Program-made: the position numbers and the translations under genes
In this document: positions 19,184-28,664 of the stretch, in pieces
Layout: every line of letters starts with the position of its first letter
Position numbering within the stretch: position 1 is the stretch's first letter
Assembly: GCF_013328345.1 (NCBI RefSeq)
Contig: NZ_JABULX010000009.1
Location: forward strand, 1-64,000
DNA length: 64,000 nt
Direction: 5' to 3'
From: Marinifaba aquimaris
GTDB taxonomy: Bacteria; Pseudomonadota; Gammaproteobacteria; Enterobacterales; Alteromonadaceae
The notes under the pieces: model-generated
What the model saw: only the letters and a program-made list of their open reading frames with translations
The model's database searches: none
Told to the model about the DNA's origin: nothing

Positions 19184-21847
19184 ATGTTCAAACCTTCTTA
19201 TCTTTATTTCTCAATGTTAATGGCAGGCCTTTCAGGTCAAAGCATTGCGGCGATAACACAAGAAGATAAAGCACAGGCTGATAGTAAGTCTGTCGACGCT
19301 GAGATTGAATCTAAAAAAAGCACGCCTTTTGAATCCATTCAAATTCGAGGTATTCGAGGCAGTTTAGCGAATTCACTTAATGCCAAACGCTTTAGCAATA
19401 GCATCGTTGATGCCGTTACGGCTGAAGATATTGGCCAATTTCCTGATAAAAATGTCGCTGAGTCACTGCAAAGAATAACCGGGGTTTCACTCACCCGAGC
19501 CTTTGGTGAAGGAGAGCGAATCAGTATTCGCGGTACTGCACCTAATCAAAACTTAACGTCTGTGAATGGCCAAGCTATTGCTTCTGCTGATTGGTGGATC
19601 TCATCTCGCCCTAACCGAGGCTTCAACTACACGTTATTACCATCTGAAATTGTTTCTTCATTAGAAATACACAAATCACCTGAAGCTGACCACGATGAGG
19701 GCTCTTTAGGTGGTTCGGTTAATATCAAAACGCGCAAACCGCTAGAAACGCAGGACGACAAATTTGTCGCAATTGGGTTGCTGCAATACAGTGATAATTC
19801 TGGTGAAACAGACCCACAACTCTCGCTGTTACACAATTGGCGTTCAGATTCTGATGAATTAGGTATTCTTTGGTCGTTAACTCGGCATGAACGCAATTTA
19901 AGACGCGATGGTATAGAGTCATGGGGCTGGCGAGAACAAGACTTTGCAATCGGCCAACAAGGGCAGTTACAACCCAGTAGTCGAAAGTTCGCAGATTATC
20001 ACGATATTTGGACCCCAACTGGCGGCGGTTCGGCTATTTTCCAACAAGAAAGTATAAGAAGTAGTGCTACAGCGAGTATACAGTGGCAACCCAATGAAAA
20101 CTGGAACCTATTGGGTAACTTTCTCTATTCGCAATTAAGTGCCGATAACACCAACCAAAACTTTCTCTGGCAACCCACTTGGGTTGTCAATGGTGGTGGC
20201 AGCATTACAGATTTTGACATCATAGATAACACCTTGGCTTATGCTAAATTTAGCCAAGTAGAAGATGATGCTAGCTTTCCATTTAGTACTGGCATGGAGT
20301 CTATCTGGCGCGAATCGGAAATCGATACCTCTAGTGTCCACCTAGTCGCTGAGCAATTAGCCGGCTTTTGGCAAAATAGTTACCAGTTTGGCTTTACTAA
20401 AGGCGGCGGTGGCACCAGCCAAGACAATACCGCGCAGTGGTCGGCTAATACCGCTTATAGCTACGATACGCGTCAAACGGAAAACATCCGCACTTACTAT
20501 CAAGCTGACCCGAATGATGCGAGTTTATGGCAATTATCGGATATTCGAAATGACAGCTTCGACACCGATGACAGTGAAGTTTATCTGCAAGCTGATTTTG
20601 AAAAATCGGTTGAGAAAAACCTTATAGACTCCTTTAAATTTGGCGCCAAATACAAAGATCACAATCGCAGCTTTGTTCGATATCGCTCCAGAAATGGCGG
20701 TTATGACGGCCTCGCCGCAGAGCTTAATTGGTCGCTTGCTGATTTTGAAACCGCCATGCCGAGTGATTTTTTGGCGGGCATCGGCGATCAAAATACCCTA
20801 AAACAATACGCTTATGCTGATATTGGTCGTTTAGCGCCAGCTCATGATGAGCTGACCTTTATCCGCACTGAAGAGCGCGAAAGTACCTTCGATATTACTG
20901 AAAAGAGTTTTGCTTTGTATGGCAAGATCAATCTTGAAAGTACAGCGTTCAAGGGGAATGTTGGCCTCAGGGTCGTGCACACTCGCCAAGACTCTGCCGC
21001 TTGGGCACAAACCGATACCGATGAAACAGGTCAGCCAATCTATCAATGGCAAAATCATCAACAAAGTTATACGGATTTCTTGCCTAGTTTGAACTTTAGC
21101 TTTGATATTACCGAAGATTTAGTGCTCAGAACGGCTGCTTCACGCGTGATGGCAAGACCTGAATACAGCCAGCTTATGGCATCAACCAATTATAACCTCA
21201 CTCAAATGCAAGGCAGTGGTGGTAACCCTGATTTAGAGCCTTATCGCGCATTTTTATTTGATGCCGGGCTTGAGTGGTATTTTGATGAAGCTGCGTTGTT
21301 ATCGGCGACCGTGTTTACTCAAGAAATTGATTCTTTTATCTCGTTTATTCGAAATATTGAAGTGTATGAAGATGTACCTATGGTTATCGATAGGCCGACT
21401 AATGGCCATGGTGGACAAATTCAAGGTATGGAGTTTAGCTATCAGCAAGAGTTGATATACGGTTTAGGTATTATTGCTAACTATACCTATGTTGATGGTA
21501 AGCGCGATGGGGATATTAATGTTCCTGATGACCGCGTTGCTATTCCTGGCCATTCTCGTCACACCATGAATATTTCGGGTTACTATGAAAATGAATGGTT
21601 TAGCGGCCGTCTGTCATACAATTATCGAACTGAATATGACACGGGTATTGGTGAACAGGTAACAGATAAAATAGGTCAGTTAGATGCGAGTTTGCGATTT
21701 GAAGTAACAGAGCAGCTATCTGTTATTTTCGATGGCATTAATTTGACCGATGAGATTATTTATAATTACGAGCGCAATAAATACGCGCCAATCGGCATTT
21801 ATAAAAACGGTCGTCGATTATTTGCAGGCGTTAGATTCGAGCTCTAG
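19184..21847 (+). CDS. TonB-dependent receptor 1 (TIGR01782 type)
   Basis: This is an outer-membrane active-transport receptor. The signal peptide begins at the ATG at 19184 (MFKPSYLYFSMLMAGLSGQSIAA); an in-frame TTG at 19154 is less likely. The plug domain carries QIRGIRGSLANSLNAKRFS, FPDKNVAESLQRITGVSLTR and SIRGTAPNQN. The barrel ends in a C-terminal aromatic-L pattern (GVRFEL). This receptor class is common in marine Alteromonads and Xanthomonads and typically imports complex organic substrates. It is divergent from the membrane regulator and convergent with the SapC operon. It resembles receptor 2 in the plug, so it may be a partner or duplicate. Confidence 0.9.
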   Translation: MFKPSYLYFSMLMAGLSGQSIAAITQEDKAQADSKSVDAEIESKKSTPFESIQIRGIRGSLANSLNAKRFSNSIVDAVTAEDIGQFPDKNVAESLQRITGVSLTRAFGEGERISIRGTAPNQNLTSVNGQAIASADWWISSRPNRGFNYTLLPSEIVSSLEIHKSPEADHDEGSLGGSVNIKTRKPLETQDDKFVAIGLLQYSDNSGETDPQLSLLHNWRSDSDELGILWSLTRHERNLRRDGIESWGWREQDFAIGQQGQLQPSSRKFADYHDIWTPTGGGSAIFQQESIRSSATASIQWQPNENWNLLGNFLYSQLSADNTNQNFLWQPTWVVNGGGSITDFDIIDNTLAYAKFSQVEDDASFPFSTGMESIWRESEIDTSSVHLVAEQLAGFWQNSYQFGFTKGGGGTSQDNTAQWSANTAYSYDTRQTENIRTYYQADPNDASLWQLSDIRNDSFDTDDSEVYLQADFEKSVEKNLIDSFKFGAKYKDHNRSFVRYRSRNGGYDGLAAELNWSLADFETAMPSDFLAGIGDQNTLKQYAYADIGRLAPAHDELTFIRTEERESTFDITEKSFALYGKINLESTAFKGNVGLRVVHTRQDSAAWAQTDTDETGQPIYQWQNHQQSYTDFLPSLNFSFDITEDLVLRTAASRVMARPEYSQLMASTNYNLTQMQGSGGNPDLEPYRAFLFDAGLEWYFDEAALLSATVFTQEIDSFISFIRNIEVYEDVPMVIDRPTNGHGGQIQGMEFSYQQELIYGLGIIANYTYVDGKRDGDINVPDDRVAIPGHSRHTMNISGYYENEWFSGRLSYNYRTEYDTGIGEQVTDKIGQLDASLRFEVTEQLSVIFDGINLTDEIIYNYERNKYAPIGIYKNGRRLFAGVRFEL

Positions 21848-21851
21848 AGAG

Positions 21852-21884
21852 TAATCAACCCTGCATGTATTACAGGGTTGATTA
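21852..21884. terminator. Shared terminator between receptor 1 and sapC
   Basis: A perfect 12-bp stem, TAATCAACCCTG/CAGGGTTGATTA, with a nine-base loop lies between two convergent genes. It lacks a long T run but is well placed to end both transcripts. Confidence 0.7.
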
Positions 21885-21890
21885 ATCGTA

Positions 21891-22583
21891 TTAAGCCGTT
21901 TTGATTCGCGCTAAATTGTGTACGCGTTGCTGTGATAATAATGCGGCATAAGTCGGCATTAGGTAGCCCAGCTTCTTCATTTCTAATAAAGTTTCATCAG
22001 CCAAGTCATTAAGTGCCTGCTCGTTGATGACATACAAACCATTCAGACTGTATTGTTCACCTGAGATGTTCATATTCAATGTTTGCGGCGCAATTAATTG
22101 CTTCTCTGCTAAGTACTGAACATAGCCTTGAGTGATTTGGTTTTGTTCTACAGAGCTAATGACTTGTTCAGCCATTTTCTTACACCACTGTGTTTGCTCG
22201 CCATTTTCATCAAATAAGGCTTCACCTTCAGTTTCACTGATAAGTGGTGAATCTTGGTGCAAGCATAAAATAGCTTGGCCTTCTTCTTTGCCCTTAGCCA
22301 CGACTAAAGGGTAGTTTCTCAGTACTTGCGGGATGTAAGTACCTTTCCATTGTTCACCTACTAAAACATTTTCACCTGGCTTTAAGCCAACAAGTGACAT
22401 CGCCATAAAGCGGCCAGTTTCGCTATCTTTGATAAAGACAATAGGCGTATCTTGCGACGCTGGTGCAAACTCATGTACGACGATTGGGATCAGATGTTGA
22501 CCTTGGCTATGAGCAAAGCCCGGGTCTTGTTTAATTTTTGTATTAGCATGTGCTTGGGCGTTAATAGGACTTACTTTGGCCAT
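21891..22583 (-). CDS. SapC family protein
   Basis: It belongs to the SapC family, named from a Campylobacter paracrystalline surface-layer gene. It is recognised by the N-terminal LIPIVVHEFAPA region, RNYPLVVAKG, and the C-terminal domain LNGLYVINEQALNDL. The biochemical function is unknown. It lies last in the operon receptor 2-halogenase-halogenase-sapC, a gene association often seen in Alteromonads, Caulobacter and Xanthomonads. GGAGAG precedes the ATG. No signal peptide is visible, so it is probably cytoplasmic. Confidence 0.8.
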   Translation of the reverse strand: MAKVSPINAQAHANTKIKQDPGFAHSQGQHLIPIVVHEFAPASQDTPIVFIKDSETGRFMAMSLVGLKPGENVLVGEQWKGTYIPQVLRNYPLVVAKGKEEGQAILCLHQDSPLISETEGEALFDENGEQTQWCKKMAEQVISSVEQNQITQGYVQYLAEKQLIAPQTLNMNISGEQYSLNGLYVINEQALNDLADETLLEMKKLGYLMPTYAALLSQQRVHNLARIKTA

Positions 22584-22604
22584 TGGGCTCTCCAGTTTTT
22601 ATTC

Positions 22605-24158
22605 TTATATTTTCTGAAAACTATATTGTTTTAGCTTATTGAGCAAGTCCCTATTGCTCGGTAATTGCTTTTGAAGTTGCTCTGTGAGTTTGGCTGCACG
22701 CTGAAAGTAATACTGAGCTTGCATGGTTTTATTGTATCGAGCGCGATTGTGATCCAGTGCTTGGCTAAACTCCATCCCGTGTAAAACATACTGATAGCTA
22801 TCTAACGGAAAGGGTTCATAAACATTGTCAAAATCATATTGTGAAATAGGGTGATGTTGCCAATGTGCTATTGCATTAAGCAAGGTCTCAGGTACAGTCT
22901 CAGGCTTTTTATTGTCTAACCAAAATGCCTCTTGGCGCTTTGATAGGTAGTAATGCAGCTTGATAAAATCGATGCTCTTTTGCCATCTAAACAAAAATGA
23001 GCGATTAAATTTATCGGCAACATGCGCCATTGCTGATTTTTGTCGAGGGAATAACTCAGCCAACATATTGCCAGAAGCTTCAATAAGGAAAATGGCTGAA
23101 GCTTCAAGTGGCTCAATAAAACCTGCTGATAAACCAATAGCCACACAGTTTTTGTGCCAGAATTTCTCTCTGTAGCCACAGTTCATTTTTATCAAACGTG
23201 ACGATAAATGATCGGTATTTGCACCTAAATAACGTCTAAGTGTCGCTTCGGCTTCATCATGGCTTTGGTGAGCTGAAGAGTAAACATAACCTGTACCACG
23301 GCGATTTTGTAAACCTATATCCCAAGTCCAGCCCGCTTGGTGGGCAGTGGAGATAGTACAGCTGGCAATGGGTTCATTTTCATCTTGGTAAGGAACTTGA
23401 ATGGTCACTGCATGGTCAGTTAGCAATTTATCTTGGATATTGTTAAAACCAATCCCAAGCGTTTCACCTAACAATAAGCACTTAAAGCCGGTGCAATCGA
23501 CAAAGAAGTCAGCAAAAAGCTCGCCAGCTGAATCTGTTTCAACTGAAGCAATATCTCCTGACTGATCTTGTTTTACTGCTGTGATATTGGCGCTTAAATG
23601 TTTAACACCGAGCTGGTTGCACGCGTGACTTTTTAATAACTCAGCAAATTTAGCTGCATCAAGGTGATAGGCATAGTTTTGTGCACCTTGATATTCAGCT
23701 AATGTTAAATCTTTAGGTGCGAGTTTATCTCGGCACAGTGCGCCTTGAGCACTGATGCTGTCGGCAAAGTTTTTTTGCTGTTCAGATAAACTCCAATAAG
23801 GTGACAAATTAAAATCACTGGCTTCAACAACAGAGCTAAACAAGTGCAGGTAGTCATTGTCTTTGCCATTTTCGGGTGCCTGCTTCCAGTTGACAAACTG
23901 TGTACCTTGCTTAAACGATGCATTGCAATGGCGAACGAATTCACTCTCACTGATACCCAGCTCAGCCAGTGTTTTACGCATTGTCGGCCACGTTCCTTCG
24001 CCGACACCTACGGTTGGAATATCCGGCGATTCAATGAGCGTTACTTGAACTGCAGTTGGATCTTGGCTGTTTAGTTGTTTTGCTAGCTTAGCTGCGGTTA
24101 GCCAGCCTGCGGTGCCACCACCTACAATCAGAACTTGATTAATATTTGCTTGGTTCAT
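22605..24158 (-). CDS. Flavin-dependent tryptophan-halogenase-like protein A
   Basis: This FAD-binding protein belongs to the PrnA family. The dinucleotide-binding motif is GGGTAGW (13-19). The lysine that forms or guides hypohalous acid is present as K83 (SFKQGTQF) and the partner glutamate as E352 (EPLEAS). The halogenase hallmark WxWxIP is altered to W277-T-W279-D-I-G. I chose the ATG at 24158, with AAGGTGG six bases upstream; a longer frame to 24188 would overlap the upstream gene. The Shine-Dalgarno overlaps the upstream stop, so the two are translationally coupled. The substrate is unknown. Confidence 0.85.
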   Translation of the reverse strand: MNQANINQVLIVGGGTAGWLTAAKLAKQLNSQDPTAVQVTLIESPDIPTVGVGEGTWPTMRKTLAELGISESEFVRHCNASFKQGTQFVNWKQAPENGKDNDYLHLFSSVVEASDFNLSPYWSLSEQQKNFADSISAQGALCRDKLAPKDLTLAEYQGAQNYAYHLDAAKFAELLKSHACNQLGVKHLSANITAVKQDQSGDIASVETDSAGELFADFFVDCTGFKCLLLGETLGIGFNNIQDKLLTDHAVTIQVPYQDENEPIASCTISTAHQAGWTWDIGLQNRRGTGYVYSSAHQSHDEAEATLRRYLGANTDHLSSRLIKMNCGYREKFWHKNCVAIGLSAGFIEPLEASAIFLIEASGNMLAELFPRQKSAMAHVADKFNRSFLFRWQKSIDFIKLHYYLSKRQEAFWLDNKKPETVPETLLNAIAHWQHHPISQYDFDNVYEPFPLDSYQYVLHGMEFSQALDHNRARYNKTMQAQYYFQRAAKLTEQLQKQLPSNRDLLNKLKQYSFQKI

Positions 24159-24168
24159 TGCAACCACC

Positions 24169-25731
24169 TTACACAGGGCTAAAGCCAAACTCGTAAACTT
24201 TTTTCAGTAAGTCGCGTTGGCTGGGTAATTCTCTTGTTAATTTGGCAGACAACTTTTCGATGTCACTAAACATGCGCGTGGCCATTTTTTCATGCGGGAA
24301 GGCACTGGCATTAGCACTCAAGTCTGTTTGGAAATGCATGCCGTATAAAACATACAAGTAACTATCTAAGTTGAAAGGTTCCCAAGCAAAATCAAAATCG
24401 TACTTGGTAGGTGGATGGGTTTTCCAGTGTTCTAAGCGCCACAGTAAATTCTCTGGGATTGATTTAGCATCACAGTTATCAATCCAATACTGGCTGTCGC
24501 GCCTTTGCGAAATGCAGTAATGCAGCTTTATAAATTCAATAGTGCGTTCCATTCGCATCTTAAAGTTATTGTTAAACTTGCGTTCAACATAGGCCAAATT
24601 ATCAAAATTGCGCGGGAACTGATCGGCAATCATGTTCGCTGCGGCGTCGTATAAATAAATCGCTGATGCTTCCAACGGTTCAACAAAGCCGGCAGACATA
24701 CCGATAGCTACACAGTTCTTGTGCCAAAATTTATCGCGATAGCCCAAACGCATGTTAATTTTTCGCGCTGCTAAGCCTTCTGCTTCTGGGCCAATATACT
24801 CTCGTAATAGTGCCTCAGCTCTGTCGTCACTGGTATATTTACTGCTGTAAACATGGCCAACGCCGCGACGATTGAATAAGTTGATATCCCAAATCCAGCC
24901 CGCTTCTTGAGCGGTGACCAAGGTATGGCTAGAAATAGGGCGTTCAGGATCTTGATAAGGGACCTGCATAGCCACAGCGGTATCATTAAAGATCACATCG
25001 TTAATATTGCGCCAGCCAATATCCATGGCTTGCTCTATGATAATGGCTTTACCACCACTGCAATCGACAAAAAAGTCAGCTGTGATCTTAGGATACTCCG
25101 CATTCGCGGTTTCCACTGATTCGACATAACCTGAGCTATCTAAATTGACTTTATTCACATCAGCTTTGATGTGTTTAACACCGAGCTTTTGTGTGCAGTG
25201 ACGCATTAAGAAATCAGCAAACTTATTGGCATTGAGGTGATATGAATACTCTTGAACAGCGGCAAACGCCGGTGTGGTAATTTTTTTTGGAGCTAAGCCC
25301 GACTGACAAACATGTGCCTGCGTTGCGACTGCTAAGTCATATCTTTGTTGTCTTTTATCTTTATCCAATAACCAATAGCTGGCTAAGTTAAATTCATAAG
25401 AAGAATGAAAAACGGTATTGAGTGGGTGGTAATAACCATCTGATTTTCCTGACTCAGGTGTTTTAGCAAAATTAATAAATTCAGCGCCTTGCTTAAACGT
25501 AGCATCGCATTCGCGCATAAATTCACTTTCATCGATACCGACTTTTTTTAATGTTGCTCTTAAATTTGGCCAGGTGCCTTCACCGACTCCTAAAATAGGT
25601 ACGTTGGGCGACTCGACTAATGTGATATTAATTCCTTGTTGACCGCTTAATTGTTTGGCTAAAACCGCTGCACTTAACCAGCCGGCAGTCCCCCCGCCGA
25701 CGATCAATACATCATTAATTGCTCGAGTCAT
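24169..25731 (-). CDS. Flavin-dependent tryptophan-halogenase-like protein B
   Basis: A paralogue of the next gene with the same fold. FAD motif GGGTAGW is at 12-18, the catalytic-type lysine is K80 (TFKQGAEF) and the glutamate is E354 (EPLEAS). The WxWxIP signature is again altered, here to W279-I-W281-D-I-N. Such halogenase-like proteins next to TonB receptors are a known group in marine and plant-associated bacteria; some have been shown to brominate indoles, others are untested. It follows receptor 2 after about 150 bases and leads into protein A. Confidence 0.85.
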   Translation of the reverse strand: MTRAINDVLIVGGGTAGWLSAAVLAKQLSGQQGINITLVESPNVPILGVGEGTWPNLRATLKKVGIDESEFMRECDATFKQGAEFINFAKTPESGKSDGYYHPLNTVFHSSYEFNLASYWLLDKDKRQQRYDLAVATQAHVCQSGLAPKKITTPAFAAVQEYSYHLNANKFADFLMRHCTQKLGVKHIKADVNKVNLDSSGYVESVETANAEYPKITADFFVDCSGGKAIIIEQAMDIGWRNINDVIFNDTAVAMQVPYQDPERPISSHTLVTAQEAGWIWDINLFNRRGVGHVYSSKYTSDDRAEALLREYIGPEAEGLAARKINMRLGYRDKFWHKNCVAIGMSAGFVEPLEASAIYLYDAAANMIADQFPRNFDNLAYVERKFNNNFKMRMERTIEFIKLHYCISQRRDSQYWIDNCDAKSIPENLLWRLEHWKTHPPTKYDFDFAWEPFNLDSYLYVLYGMHFQTDLSANASAFPHEKMATRMFSDIEKLSAKLTRELPSQRDLLKKVYEFGFSPV

Positions 25732-25887
25732 ATATCACCACTATTGTTTTTATATCGGTTTTATTTAATCGCAAAACGCTCGCCTTGATAAGTGTTATTT
25801 ACAAGTTCTTGCGATTAAACAAAAGCCTGGAAAGTAAAAGGGGAAAGACAGGCTTTCCCCTTTAAACCAAACTCTTACGAGGCCTTA

Positions 25888-28476
25888 TTACATGCGGAAT
25901 GAAGCTTTTAAGTAGTAGTTTGTACCGTTATCAGCTGATAAACGCATTGCGTCGTAAGCTGTATCTAAACGTTGAACCGTTACTTCGCCTAATAGGTTAG
26001 TTGCTTCAAAGCTCAGGTCGATTTGCTCTGTTACGTGCCATGTTACGCCACCGTCTAAGAAACCGTGACCGTCCCATAATACGTTACCGCCGATACCAGT
26101 TGATTGACCTAGGAAGTCATCACGATATGTATAAGCTAAACGAGCAGAGATTAAGTCATCTTCATAGAAACCTGTTAGGTTGTATGAGTACTTAGATGTA
26201 CCTGGTAAAGGAGCAGTTTCAACACCTTCTAAAGTTGTGTGGCTTTCACCGTTTTCATCGATGACTTCACCCGTTACATTACGTTGGCCTTCGCCGTCTG
26301 CGTATGTAAAGTTAGCAATGACACCAAAGTTGCCAAAGTTTTGTTGGTATTGAAGTTCGATACCTTCAATTTTACCACCTAAGCCTTGCGCCGGTGTGAA
26401 TACGTCTCTGTCAACACCACCAATATTTTGTGTTGTCTTTTGGCCACCAGAAATGATAAATGATTGGATGTCTTTGCTGAAGATAGTTGCTGATGCTAAG
26501 CCATCTTCACTAAAGTACCATTCCACACCTAAATCCATCTGTGTAGCACGGTATGGGTCAATATCTGCTGAACCTTGAGTGTATGTTTGACGTAAATCAT
26601 CAAAGTCAAATGAAGGTAATAAGAAGGTGTAGTTAGGACGCGACATTACACGAGCTGCAGAAGCACGTAAAATCATCTCATCAGAAATATCAACTGCTAA
26701 GTTTAAGCTAGGTAACCAGTCGCTGTAGTCATTTTCGTCTTTAGCTACTACGCGGTTGCCAGCATTTAACTCATCTAAGTCAAATGATGTACCCGTTACG
26801 TCTGTTTCAACATAACGCATACCTAAGTTACCGCGATAGCCATCACCTTCAAAGTTACTTTGGAAGTATAACGCCATGATGTCTTCTTCTACTTTACCCC
26901 AAGAAGATTCATCTAGTACTTTGTCTACTTTTTGGTTATCTAAGTAGTTAGCGTATTTAAAGCCATCAATACGTGCGATATTGCGAGGAGAATCACCCAT
27001 TAAGCCTTCGCCCGAGTGATCGAAATCACCATCAGCAAAGTCTGCTTTAGTGATACCGCCGTTTTGTGCGTAATCGAATGTACCTTCTTGGAAAGTCCAG
27101 TTGAATGTTTGAGAACTGAATTCGTGGCTACGCACTTTGAAACCAGTATCAACAGATACAATTGGGCCCCACTCAACGTCAACAGTTGCATCTACTTGGA
27201 AGAAGCTTTCTTCATCGGTACGCTCGTTCTGTAAAATACCACCGTATGTTAAACGCTGATCTGAGTGATCTGATGCATCAACACTTGGCGATAACAACAT
27301 GCTGTTATTACCTGTAAAGTCGATGTCGATTGTTTGATTTGGTTGAGCTGATTGCCAACCTGCTTGATAACGACCACCGTTACCACCTTCTGCTTCCGTT
27401 TTACCAATGATGCTCTTAATCACGTAGTTGTCAGCTTTGTATTCAGCTTCAAATGAAAACACAGATGTTTCCATAATTGCACGACGTGTATTTGACTCAT
27501 CTAATGGTGATGCTTGTGCAGTACCATTTAATGCATTGTTAAACTCAGGGCTGAATTGAGTAGCACCATCCACTAAGTCATTACCACCGGCAATGTATAG
27601 GTAGTTTTGGTTGGTATTACCTGCATCTAGTTCAATGTCTAGGTAGTTAGCTGTGAAAGCTAACTCTTCTGTTGGGTTGTATTGTGCAACAATGTTGATT
27701 GAATCACGTTCACGGTCTTGCTTGAATTCAGCAATACCTGCACCTGCCCAAGCATCATCCATGTAGTTTTCTGCTTTGTGTGCACGACCTACAGTTTCTA
27801 ATGTTGAAAGCGCGATTAAAGCACCAAAAGTCTCGTCTTCATTTTTCCAGCTGTATAAACCTGTTAAACCGTAACCTTCATCGTCATCAGCGATTGAGTT
27901 CATTTGCATTTCAGCTGAAGCAAATACTTGGTGTTGTTCTAAATCTAATGGTTTACGTGTACGTAATACAACCGTACCACCTACGCCGCCTTCGTCTAAT
28001 TTAGCTGTTGGTGATTTGTATACATCAACACCTGCAACCATTTCTGGTGGCATTAAGTCCATGTTGAATGAACGTGATAATTCTTGTTGTACGAACCAAC
28101 CTGTTGAAGCTACATAGTTGCCGTTTAATGTCGTACTGGTTAATTCTGGGTTAGTACCACGAATTGATACTTCACCACCTTCACCAGAGAAAGTACGGCT
28201 AATCGCAATACCAGGGATACGCTGTAATGACTCAGCGATATTTTTATCTGGGAATTTACCGATATCTTCAGCTGATACTGAATCAACTACTGCGTTTGAA
28301 AAACGCTTTGTGTTTAGAGCTTGTTTTAATGAACCACGGATACCGCGTACTTGGATTACTTCAGTTTCTTCTGCCGCACTTTCTGCTGCCATTACAACTG
28401 GTGCTGAAACTGATGTGCCCATTACTGCAGCAAGGCTCATTGCTTGTGTGATTTTGTTGAGTTTTATAGATGACAT
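25888..28476 (-). CDS. TonB-dependent receptor 2 (TIGR01782 type)
   Basis: This outer-membrane receptor of 862 residues has a signal peptide ending near PVVMAAES. The N-terminal plug has the class motifs VRGIRGSLKQALNTKRFS, FPDKNIAESLQRIPGIAISR, EVSIRGTNPELTSTTLNG and YKSPTAKLDEGGVGGTV. A barrel with a terminal Phe-Arg-Met end follows (YLKASFRM). AGGGG lies eight bases before the ATG. It is the first gene of an operon with two halogenase-like proteins and SapC, so it probably imports their substrate or that substrate's precursor. A terminator-like hairpin lies in its leader. Confidence 0.92.
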   Translation of the reverse strand: MSSIKLNKITQAMSLAAVMGTSVSAPVVMAAESAAEETEVIQVRGIRGSLKQALNTKRFSNAVVDSVSAEDIGKFPDKNIAESLQRIPGIAISRTFSGEGGEVSIRGTNPELTSTTLNGNYVASTGWFVQQELSRSFNMDLMPPEMVAGVDVYKSPTAKLDEGGVGGTVVLRTRKPLDLEQHQVFASAEMQMNSIADDDEGYGLTGLYSWKNEDETFGALIALSTLETVGRAHKAENYMDDAWAGAGIAEFKQDRERDSINIVAQYNPTEELAFTANYLDIELDAGNTNQNYLYIAGGNDLVDGATQFSPEFNNALNGTAQASPLDESNTRRAIMETSVFSFEAEYKADNYVIKSIIGKTEAEGGNGGRYQAGWQSAQPNQTIDIDFTGNNSMLLSPSVDASDHSDQRLTYGGILQNERTDEESFFQVDATVDVEWGPIVSVDTGFKVRSHEFSSQTFNWTFQEGTFDYAQNGGITKADFADGDFDHSGEGLMGDSPRNIARIDGFKYANYLDNQKVDKVLDESSWGKVEEDIMALYFQSNFEGDGYRGNLGMRYVETDVTGTSFDLDELNAGNRVVAKDENDYSDWLPSLNLAVDISDEMILRASAARVMSRPNYTFLLPSFDFDDLRQTYTQGSADIDPYRATQMDLGVEWYFSEDGLASATIFSKDIQSFIISGGQKTTQNIGGVDRDVFTPAQGLGGKIEGIELQYQQNFGNFGVIANFTYADGEGQRNVTGEVIDENGESHTTLEGVETAPLPGTSKYSYNLTGFYEDDLISARLAYTYRDDFLGQSTGIGGNVLWDGHGFLDGGVTWHVTEQIDLSFEATNLLGEVTVQRLDTAYDAMRLSADNGTNYYLKASFRM

Positions 28477-28543
28477 TTCTGTCCCCTTTAATATTGTTAT
28501 GTGAGTTCTACTCTTATTATTTTGTCATTACCCGACTAAAAAC

Positions 28544-28588
28544 TGAGCTAGGGCTTTTACGCGATCAGGGGGTATCAGCCCTAGCTCA
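28544..28588 (-). promoter_or_regulatory. Terminator-like hairpin in the leader of the receptor 2 operon
   Basis: TGAGCTAGGGCT pairs perfectly with AGCCCTAGCTCA over 12 bp across a 21-base loop. On the minus strand it is followed by GTTTTTAG, and it lies about 70 bases before the receptor start codon. No plus-strand gene ends here, so it may act as an attenuator. It could also be an mRNA-stabilising stem. Confidence 0.45.
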
Positions 28589-28654
28589 AATACTACTTTC
28601 CAACAGAAATACATAATCAAGTCAGGTAATAAGTGTCTTGAGTATGTCTGCGCG

Positions 28655-28664
28655 TTTACGTAAA
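28655..28664. promoter_or_regulatory. Candidate operator upstream of the receptor 2 operon
   Basis: The exact palindrome TTTACGTAAA is nested between TGCGC and GCGCA about 180 bases upstream of the receptor 2 start. This placement fits an operator for the receptor/halogenase operon. The binding protein is unknown and the site is short. Confidence 0.3.

Noticed and set aside
28118-28504. Long open frame antisense to receptor 2
   Set aside because: It lies fully inside the receptor signal/plug region, on the other strand, has no ribosome site or family features, and arises from the codon pattern of the real gene.
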